Source of the DNA: Tepidiforma thermophila
GTDB taxonomy: Bacteria > Chloroflexota > Dehalococcoidia > Tepidiformales > Tepidiformaceae
Assembly (NCBI RefSeq): GCF_002563855.1
Contig: NZ_PDJQ01000001.1
Coordinates: forward strand, 682,001 to 746,000
Length of the DNA: 64,000 nt
Direction: 5' to 3'
The first letter of the stretch is position 1; each line of letters starts with the position of its first letter. Made by a program: the position numbers and the translations under genes. The notes under the pieces were generated by a model. The model did not search any database. It was not told the origin of the DNA and saw only the letters and a list, made by a program, of their open reading frames with translations. Shown here piece by piece: positions 58,224 to 64,000 of this stretch.

Positions 58224-59810
58224 CTACGACTTTGTCGGCAGCTCGTTCGTTGGCGTCCCGTACAGCTTCCGCAGGTCCGTCTTCAACACCTTGCCCATCA
58301 CGTTCCGCGGCAGCTCATCCACCACGGCCACATACTGCGGGGCTTTGAACGACGCCAGCCGCGATTTCGCGTATTGCGTAATCTCCTCCGGCGTGATCGT
58401 CGCGCCCGGCTTCAGCACCACGATCGCCTTCACCACCTCGCCCCACTCGACATCCGGCACACCGATGACGGCCGCCTCCTCGATCGCCGGGTGCTCCTCG
58501 AGCACGTTCTCGATCTCGCCGGGCGAGATGTTCTCGCCGCCGCGGATAATCAGGTCCTTCTTCCGGCCCGTGATGTACAGGTAGCCGCCCTCGTCGAGTT
58601 TGCCCACGTCGCCGGTGTGCAGCCACCCATCGATGATCGCCGAGCTCGTCGCATCCTCCTGCTTGTAGTACCCCTTCATTACACGGTCCGAGCGGACGCA
58701 GATTTCGCCCTCCTCGCCGGGCGGCAGCGGGCGGTTCCGCTCGTCCATGATGGCGAGCTCCACGTCCGGCATCGGCTTGCCCACCGAGCGCAGCCGCTGC
58801 TCCTTGATCTCCGTGTCCGTGCTGAGGTCGTGGTCCTCCGGCCCGAGGAACGTCAGCGTCGCGGTCGATTCCGTCTGGCCGTAGGCATTGATCAGACCAA
58901 TCCCCTTCGGCGGGAAGATATCGCACGCCTTCCGCACCACCTCGTACGGCATCGGCGCCGCCCCGTAGGTGATCTGCTTCAGCGACGAGATGTCGTATTT
59001 GTCGAAGTCCGGCACCTCCATAATCCGCTTCAGCATCGTCGGCACCACGAAGGCGTGCGTGATGCCTTCCTGCTGCACCGCCTGCAGCCACAGCTCCGGC
59101 GAGAACTGCGGCAGGATCACCAGCGTCCGCCCCATCCAGACGCCGAGGATCATCGTCGTCGCCCCGGCCACGTGGAAGAACGGCGCCGAAACGAGCAGCT
59201 TCTCGTGCGTCTCCAGGTCGGCCGGCGGCTGGTTCGTCGCATACGCCGTCATATCAAGGAACGAGAGCTGCACGCCCTTCGGCTGCGCCGTCGTCCCCGA
59301 AGTAAAGATGATGAGCGTCGCATCCTTGTCGTCGATCTCGGTCCAGACCTCGTCCTCCGCGCCGCTCTCCAGCAGCTCCTCGTAGCGGAGGTACCCCTCG
59401 GCCGCGCCGCCGAGACTCACATAATGCTGCACCGTCGTCAGCGTCGGCCGGATCCGCTCCACCAGCTCCCGGTACCGGTCCGAAACGAGCAGCACCTTCG
59501 TCTCGCTCACGTTCACCATGTAGGTGAGCTCCTCATCCTTCGCCCGGTAGTTGAGCGGCACGAAGGTCGCGCCCAGCATCGCCGACGCGTAGTAGCTGAT
59601 CACGAAGTCCGCGCTGTTGACCGCCATGATCGCCACGTGGTCGCCTTTCTCGACCCCGAGGCCCTGGAACGCGTTCGCCAGCTTGCACACCTGCCGGTAC
59701 ATCTCCGCGTAGGTGAGCCGCTTCCCGCCCCCGTTGCCGTCGAAATCGACCAGCGCCTCCCGGTCGGGGACGACCGACGACGTGATCTGCAAGAACTCAA
59801 TCGTGTTCAT
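58224..59810 (-). CDS. AMP-dependent acyl-CoA synthetase (long-chain fatty acid-CoA ligase type)
   Basis: Encodes 528 residues of the ANL superfamily. The ATP loop is TLIIFTSGTTAQPKGVQL (about 166-183), with YGQTEST, the adenylate Asp in LHTGDVGKLDEGGYLYITGR and the Lys near the C-terminus in PRNVMGKVLK. It activates a fatty or other carboxylic acid to an acyl-CoA. GGGAG lies five bases before the ATG. With the EtfD-like reductase and enoyl-CoA hydratase it fits beta-oxidation, but the chain length preference is unknown. Confidence 0.92.
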   Translation of the reverse strand: MNTIEFLQITSSVVPDREALVDFDGNGGGKRLTYAEMYRQVCKLANAFQGLGVEKGDHVAIMAVNSADFVISYYASAMLGATFVPLNYRAKDEELTYMVNVSETKVLLVSDRYRELVERIRPTLTTVQHYVSLGGAAEGYLRYEELLESGAEDEVWTEIDDKDATLIIFTSGTTAQPKGVQLSFLDMTAYATNQPPADLETHEKLLVSAPFFHVAGATTMILGVWMGRTLVILPQFSPELWLQAVQQEGITHAFVVPTMLKRIMEVPDFDKYDISSLKQITYGAAPMPYEVVRKACDIFPPKGIGLINAYGQTESTATLTFLGPEDHDLSTDTEIKEQRLRSVGKPMPDVELAIMDERNRPLPPGEEGEICVRSDRVMKGYYKQEDATSSAIIDGWLHTGDVGKLDEGGYLYITGRKKDLIIRGGENISPGEIENVLEEHPAIEEAAVIGVPDVEWGEVVKAIVVLKPGATITPEEITQYAKSRLASFKAPQYVAVVDELPRNVMGKVLKTDLRKLYGTPTNELPTKS

Positions 59811-59925
59811 TCAGACTCCCGGTGAAAAACGTAGGGACACCCTTGTGGCCGCCGATTCTACCCGAACCTGCCATCCCGGGCGAACCGGCGGCCGCTCGCC
59901 CCGTCCCCCGCGCGTTTCCCCGCCC

Positions 59926-59981
59926 TTGACAGCCCCGGCCGGCTTCTGCACCATCCCGCCAGCATTCTGGCCGTATGGCCA
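59926..59981 (+). promoter_or_regulatory. promoter and palindrome upstream of the flavin-type oxidase gene
   Basis: TTGACA (59926-59931) is a perfect -35 box; CACCAT (59949-59954) follows after 17 bases. A palindrome TGGCC-GTAT-GGCCA (59968-59981) lies just downstream of the expected start point, as an operator would. An in-frame ATG at 59975 within it lacks a ribosome binding site. Confidence 0.6.
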
Positions 59982-60001
59982 AACTGCCAGGGGAGCCGAC
60001 C

Positions 60002-60547
60002 ATGTCCGCCGATGCCGGGTCCACCCCAACCTCCCGCCCCGCCTGGTGGAGCCGCCAGTACATCGAACCGTTCACCCTCGACGACGACGAACTCTGGCGC
60101 ATCGTCCGCGAATCCACCCGCGCCGCCGTCGCCTGGGTCACCAAATCCTGCGAACCCGTCGTCGCCCAGATGTCCTGCTGCTGGTACGACGGCCACATCT
60201 GGATCACCTCCACCCCCAACCGCGACAAATACCGCGCGCTGCGCCGCAACCCCGCCATCTCCCTCTCCATCTTCGACCCCAACGACTGGTTCAAGCAGGT
60301 CACCATCCGCGGCCGCGTCACCTTTTTCGACGACCGCGACTCCGTCCGCCGCTTCATCCACGAACTGATCACCGCCGGGGGCCGCCGCACCGTCCCGCCC
60401 GATGTCTACCAGCGCGAATTCGAACGCTTCGATAGCCCCGAGCGCGCCGTCATGCGTGTCGATATCGAACGGATCCGCAGCTACGACGGCCGAAAGATGT
60501 GGAAAACCGAAGTCGAAGGGCTCGACCCCTGGAGCGCTGACGCGTAG
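60002..60547 (+). CDS. pyridoxamine 5'-phosphate oxidase-like FMN/F420-binding protein
   Basis: Encodes 181 residues from the ATG at 60002, seven bases after GGGGAG. It is a split beta-barrel protein of the PPOX family: RAAVAWVTKSCEPVVAQMSC, then HIWITSTPNRDKYRALRRNP (the flavin/F420 phosphate region) and VTIRGRVTFFDD. Such proteins bind FMN, F420 or heme; this length and the TSTPNRDKYRAL motif are common in actinobacterial and Chloroflexota F420-type members. The substrate is unknown. It has its own promoter with a possible operator. Confidence 0.85.
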   Translation: MSADAGSTPTSRPAWWSRQYIEPFTLDDDELWRIVRESTRAAVAWVTKSCEPVVAQMSCCWYDGHIWITSTPNRDKYRALRRNPAISLSIFDPNDWFKQVTIRGRVTFFDDRDSVRRFIHELITAGGRRTVPPDVYQREFERFDSPERAVMRVDIERIRSYDGRKMWKTEVEGLDPWSADA

Positions 60548-60582
60548 CCGAGGCCCCGGGCGGACGCTAGCATGTGCCCGCC

Positions 60583-60852
60583 ATGTTCCACGTCCTCTTC
60601 TATGACTACGTCCCCGATATCCTCGAGCGGCGCGAGCCCCACCGCCCGACCCACCTCGCGCTCGCCCGCGAGTACCACGAGGCCGGCCGCCTCCGCCTCG
60701 CCGGCGCCGTTGGTGAGCCGGTCCACGGGGCCATGCTCGTCTTCACCGACCCCGAGTCCGCCGCCGAGTTCGTCCTGCGCGACCCTTACGTCCTGAACGG
60801 TCTCGTCACCGCCCACCGCATCGAACCCTGGCACGTCGTCATCGGCCTTTGA
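60583..60852 (+). CDS. YciI-family protein
   Basis: Encodes 89 residues of the dimeric alpha/beta YciI fold: MFHVLFYDYVPDILERREPHRPTHLAL is cut here as FHVLFYDYV and HRPTHLAL, then RLAGAVG and DPYVLNGLV with the late His-Arg-Ile-Glu-Pro-W. The His/Asp pair of the putative active site is present. The ATG at 60583 matches family starts; a GTG at 60574 is also possible. Function is unknown. It ends inside the last codons of the convergent ABC permease gene (14-base overlap). Confidence 0.85.
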   Translation: MFHVLFYDYVPDILERREPHRPTHLALAREYHEAGRLRLAGAVGEPVHGAMLVFTDPESAAEFVLRDPYVLNGLVTAHRIEPWHVVIGL

Positions 60853-61684
60853 GGCCCGCACTCCCGCGCCCGCTGAACGCATCCTGCAGGGCATCGACCA
60901 GCAGGTTCAGGCTCAGGACAATGCAGCTCAGCGCCGCTGCCGGGCCGAGCAGGTACACCGGGCTCTCGCGCAGGTACTGGCGCGACGCATTGATCATGCC
61001 ACCGAGAGACGGCGCCGGCGCCTGCACCCCCAGCCCGAGAAAGCTGAGCGCCGACTCGATGAAGAGCGCCACCGCCAGCATCAGTGCGAGGTGCGTCAGG
61101 AGCGGGTCCCACGCGTTCCGCGCCACGTGGTTCAGCCCAATCCTCAGCCGGCTCGCCCCCAGTGCCTGCGCCGCCAGCACGTACTCCCGCGTCATCTCCG
61201 ACCGCGCCTGGGCCCGCGCGAGCCGCGCGAACGACGGGATGACGAAGAGAAAGAGTGTCACGCCCACGCCCCAGCGGCCCGGCCCGGTGATCGCCAGCAC
61301 TGCCAGCGCGATGAGCAGCCCCGGGAACGCCAGCCACGCATCGATGACCCGCATCAGCAGCCCGTCAACCAGCCGCCCGAGCACCCCCGCCGCCAGGCCC
61401 AGCGCCGTGCCGGCGATCGCCCCCGGGACGACAGCGAGCAGGATCGTCACCAGCGACGACCGCAACCCCGCGAACGTCCGCGCGGCCACATCGCGCCGCA
61501 GTTCGTCCGTGCCGAACGGGTGCGTCCACCCCGGACCCAGCAGCCGGCCGTCTGCTGTCTGCGCCACCGGGTCCGGCAGCAGAACCGCCGCCAGCGCCGT
61601 CGCCCCCGCGAGCATCACCAAAAGAACTCCCGCTGCCAGCACCCGCCGATCGCGGCGCAGCGCTCTCGCTGCTCGCCCGCTCAC
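60839..61684 (-). CDS. ABC transporter permease, DppC/OppC type
   Basis: Encodes 281 residues. The first helix is near residue 20, and the DppC signature HPFGTDELRRDVAARTFAG follows. The BPD_transp_1 core has the EAA loop around YVLAAQALGASRLRIGLNHV. It starts at a GTG that overlaps the stop of the DppB-type gene (GTGA, 61681-61684). Together they form the membrane channel of a peptide, nickel or glycoside importer whose binding protein is encoded upstream. No ATPase gene lies downstream in this window. Confidence 0.9.
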   Translation of the reverse strand: MSGRAARALRRDRRVLAAGVLLVMLAGATALAAVLLPDPVAQTADGRLLGPGWTHPFGTDELRRDVAARTFAGLRSSLVTILLAVVPGAIAGTALGLAAGVLGRLVDGLLMRVIDAWLAFPGLLIALAVLAITGPGRWGVGVTLFLFVIPSFARLARAQARSEMTREYVLAAQALGASRLRIGLNHVARNAWDPLLTHLALMLAVALFIESALSFLGLGVQAPAPSLGGMINASRQYLRESPVYLLGPAAALSCIVLSLNLLVDALQDAFSGRGSAGLKGR

Positions 61685-62619
61685 TGCCGCAGCCTCGGGT
61701 CGGCGAGCGCCGCCGCCAGGTCGGCCGCCAGGTTCACGAGGACATACGCCGCAGCAAACACAACAACCACCCCCTGCACGAGTGGGATATCCCGCTGGCG
61801 CACGGCGGTCACCGCGAGGTAGCCGATCCCCGGCCGGGTGAACACCTGCTCGATGACCAGCGCCCCGGTCAGCAGATTCCCCACCTGCAGCGCCGCCACC
61901 GTCAGGACGGGCACCAGCGCCGGCCGCAGGCAGTGCCGCACCAGGATCCTCGGCTCCGGCAGCCCCCGCGCCCGCGCCGCCCGGATGTACTCCTGCTGGA
62001 GCACGGCCGCAACGCTCCCGCGCGTGAACCGGGCCAGTACCGCGCCCATCGAAAGCGCCAGGGTCCCTGCAGGGAGCACCAGCGTCCGCAGCCCGCCGAT
62101 CGGGTCGCTCAGCACCGGCACCCGGCCCGAAGCCGGCAACCACCCCAGCTCAATCGCAAAAACCCAGAGCAGCACCGTCGCCACCACAAAACCGGGCACC
62201 GAAAGCGCCAGCGACACCGCCGCCGAAACCCAGCCGTCCAGCCGCCCGCCCGCTGCGGCCTGGAGCGTCCCGAGCCCGATCCCGACCGTGATCCCCGCGG
62301 CAGCTGCAGCCGCTGCCAGCTCTACGGTCGGCCCGAGCGCCCCGCGGATTAGCTCCCGCACCGGCATCCCCCGCGAGAGCGACGTCCCCAGGTCGCCCCG
62401 GAGCAGCCCCGCGAGCCAATCGCCGTACCGCACCAGGAGCGGCCGGTCGAGCCCCAGCTCTTGCCGGATCTCCGCCACCCGCTGGGGAGTCGCATCCTCG
62501 CCGGCCAGCAGCTCGGCCGGATCGCCGGGCACCAGCTCCAGCGTTACGAAGACCAGCAGCGTCGCCAGCACCAGCAGCGGAATGCTCGCCAGCAGCCGCC
62601 GGATGACGAAAACCGCCAT
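61681..62619 (-). CDS. ABC transporter permease, DppB/OppB type
   Basis: Encodes 312 residues from the ATG at 62619, behind GGGAGGTG. The start FVIRRLLASIPLLVLATLLV, the LVPGDPAELLAGEDAT loop and the EAA motif in EYIRAARARGLPEPRILVRH are those of DppB/OppB. It pairs with the overlapping DppC-type gene. A hairpin separates it from the substrate-binding protein gene, which is usually expressed more strongly. Confidence 0.92.
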   Translation of the reverse strand: MAVFVIRRLLASIPLLVLATLLVFVTLELVPGDPAELLAGEDATPQRVAEIRQELGLDRPLLVRYGDWLAGLLRGDLGTSLSRGMPVRELIRGALGPTVELAAAAAAAGITVGIGLGTLQAAAGGRLDGWVSAAVSLALSVPGFVVATVLLWVFAIELGWLPASGRVPVLSDPIGGLRTLVLPAGTLALSMGAVLARFTRGSVAAVLQQEYIRAARARGLPEPRILVRHCLRPALVPVLTVAALQVGNLLTGALVIEQVFTRPGIGYLAVTAVRQRDIPLVQGVVVVFAAAYVLVNLAADLAAALADPRLRQ

Positions 62620-62640
62620 CGTGCACCTCCCTCGCTGGAA

Positions 62641-62680
62641 GGCCGCGCGGGGAGAGAGGGGGGAGGAGACCCGCGCGGCC
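62641..62680 (-). terminator. hairpin between binding-protein and permease genes
   Basis: GGCCGCGCGGG (62641-62651) pairs perfectly with CCCGCGCGGCC (62670-62680) around an 18-base loop. It has no T-tail. It probably stabilises or attenuates the mRNA so that the binding protein exceeds the permeases. Confidence 0.6.
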
Positions 62681-62699
62681 CCCAGCACCGCTGGCCAGG

Positions 62700-64000
62700 C
62701 TAGGCCTTCAGCCAGATGCGCCCGAAGTTGGGTGCCTGGAGCGGCACGATGAAGTACTCGTCGAACCCCTGCGCCCGGTCGGAGACCACATCGAGCGCGC
62801 CCGATGGCTCCAGCACCGCGATCCAGGGGTCCTCAACCCACAACCGGTTAAACCGGCGGTACAGCTCCTTCGCCTCCTCGCCCAGCGGGTCCACCGTCCC
62901 GATCTTCGCGAGGATCTCCTTCAGTTCCGGGCTCTCCTGGTACGCCTGGTTCGGAATCGCGATGTTGAAGTTGTTCAGCAGCGCCGAGGCTGGCGCCGGG
63001 TCGGAGAAGTTCATCCCGGCCACGTAGAAGTCGCCGTACTGCCGCTGCCGAAGTGTATTGATGAAGACTGCCGTCTCCGTCAGCTTCGGCGCGGTCTTGA
63101 TGCCGATCGCTTCCAGGTTCTCCTTCACGATCAGCACGCTCGCCTCACTGCGCTGGGTGTACGGGATCTCCAGCGGCCGGTCCTGGCTGAAGCCAGCCTG
63201 CTGCAGCAGCGACTTCGCCTTCGCCGGGTCGTAGTACGGCTTATCCAGCTCGGGGTCGTACGCCGGCGAGTACTCCGGCCAGATCTGCGCTGTCGCCGGG
63301 TAGAACCCTTCGCCGACCTCCTTCGCAATCCGTTCCCGGTCGATCGCCCAGAAGATGGCCTGCCGCACCCGCCGGTCCGCCAGCATCGGGTTCTTCACCA
63401 CCATGCCCAGGAACAGCCCGCCGATCCGCGGCGCCTTTCGCACGCGATCGCGGAACCGCCGCGCATCCGCACCCGGGAGCCGGAACGCCACGTCCAGCTC
63501 CTTGGCCTCGAACGCTGTCGCAACCGCCGTCTCGTCGGTGAAGATCCGCGCCTCGACCCGGTCGAGGTACGGCCCGCCTTCCTGCGCCGAGAGGTGCCAG
63601 TTCCGGTTCGGCACGAACGAGATGCCAACGCCCGGCGTGTACTTCTCCAGCATGTACGGGCCGGTCCCGTTCAGCGCTTCGCCCGCCAGCATCTTCGGCA
63701 GCGACGCCTCCCGGTGGATGTTCAGGGTGGCGAAGTACCCCGTCATGTCCCACCGTGGCCGGTCGAACGTGAACTCCATCGTCCGGTCGTCCACCTTCTT
63801 CCGCCCGGTGATCGACTTCGCCAGCTGGCTCGGTGTGCCGCTTACCGTCACGCCGTACGCCTTCGGATTCACCGAAAAGTCGATGCTGAAGAACACGTCT
63901 TCCGGCGTCAGCGGCGCCCCATCGTGGAACGTCACTCCCGGCTTCAGCCGTACCGTCAGCTTCGTCCGGTCGGCCGAGTACTCGAACTGGTCCACGAGCA
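62700..64000 (-). CDS. ABC transporter substrate-binding protein, family 5, 5' end outside the window
   Basis: The frame stays open to the right edge; the GTG at 63995 is internal, because family proteins have about 120 more residues, including a signal peptide, before this point. The family 5 signature is seen in LTVRLKPGVTFHDGAPLTPEDVFFSI, cut here as VRLKPGVTFHDGAPLTPEDV, and in VRQAIFWAIDRERIAKEV. It binds the oligopeptide, metal chelate or glycoside moved by the permeases downstream. The C-terminus ends IWLKA. The ligand cannot be told. Confidence 0.92.
   Translation of the reverse strand, partial: LVDQFEYSADRTKLTVRLKPGVTFHDGAPLTPEDVFFSIDFSVNPKAYGVTVSGTPSQLAKSITGRKKVDDRTMEFTFDRPRWDMTGYFATLNIHREASLPKMLAGEALNGTGPYMLEKYTPGVGISFVPNRNWHLSAQEGGPYLDRVEARIFTDETAVATAFEAKELDVAFRLPGADARRFRDRVRKAPRIGGLFLGMVVKNPMLADRRVRQAIFWAIDRERIAKEVGEGFYPATAQIWPEYSPAYDPELDKPYYDPAKAKSLLQQAGFSQDRPLEIPYTQRSEASVLIVKENLEAIGIKTAPKLTETAVFINTLRQRQYGDFYVAGMNFSDPAPASALLNNFNIAIPNQAYQESPELKEILAKIGTVDPLGEEAKELYRRFNRLWVEDPWIAVLEPSGALDVVSDRAQGFDEYFIVPLQAPNFGRIWLKA

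Overview
The window is very GC-rich (third codon positions almost always G or C) and looks like a chromosomal segment of a free-living, probably thermophilic member of the Chloroflexota. The best guess is a Tepidiforma-like Dehalococcoidia. This rests on menaquinone genes beside a b6-type bc complex, a RicT-type PSP1 protein next to holB, Thr/Pro-rich surface proteins and GTG/TTG starts; it is an inference, because no rRNA or marker search was possible. I see no tRNA, rRNA, CRISPR array, prophage or transposase.

Layout. 1-3611: end of a large secreted repeat-domain protein. 4020-11790: oxidoreductase, a small Cys4 helix-turn-helix protein under a possible SOS box, the holB-ricT pair, a DUF302 protein, a serine hydrolase and two exported unknowns. 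12590-18101: aldo/keto reductase, a frameshifted MFS transporter, a coiled-coil protein, the menaquinone genes menG-menA and a glycosyltransferase. 18161-22605: a bc-complex operon of a 39-residue membrane peptide, split cytochrome b, Rieske protein and an unusual cytochrome c/LysM/cupredoxin fusion. 22698-27371: small conserved genes, rpsU, yqeY, a HAD hydrolase and a PgpH-like phosphodiesterase. 27419-31124: purQ, a DUF4389 protein and purL. 31160-38847: M50 protease, glycosidase-like lipoprotein, penicillin-binding protein, enoyl-CoA hydratase and P-type ATPase. 39254-40599: a nucleotidyltransferase/CDP-alcohol transferase pair. 40693-49356: surface proteins set among repeats. 49596-60852: a giant hybrid histidine kinase, fabF, an EtfD-like reductase, an acyl-CoA ligase and two small oxidoreductase-type genes. 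60839-64000: a peptide-type ABC transporter.

Functional links. EtfD-like protein, enoyl-CoA hydratase and acyl-CoA ligase suggest fatty-acid oxidation feeding menaquinone, made by menA/menG. Menaquinol is then oxidised by the bc operon, whose terminal carrier is the heme/copper fusion.

Two genome-style features stand out. First, intergenic regions carry a family of heptanucleotide tandem repeats (consensus SCTCCMN), always with the pyrimidine arrays on the + strand; five copies are headed by a TTGAC-N16-hexamer core. Second, about ten genes have a TANNNT-like hexamer 12 or 13 bases upstream of the start codon and no Shine-Dalgarno sequence, the geometry of leaderless transcripts, while other genes have clear ribosome binding sites.
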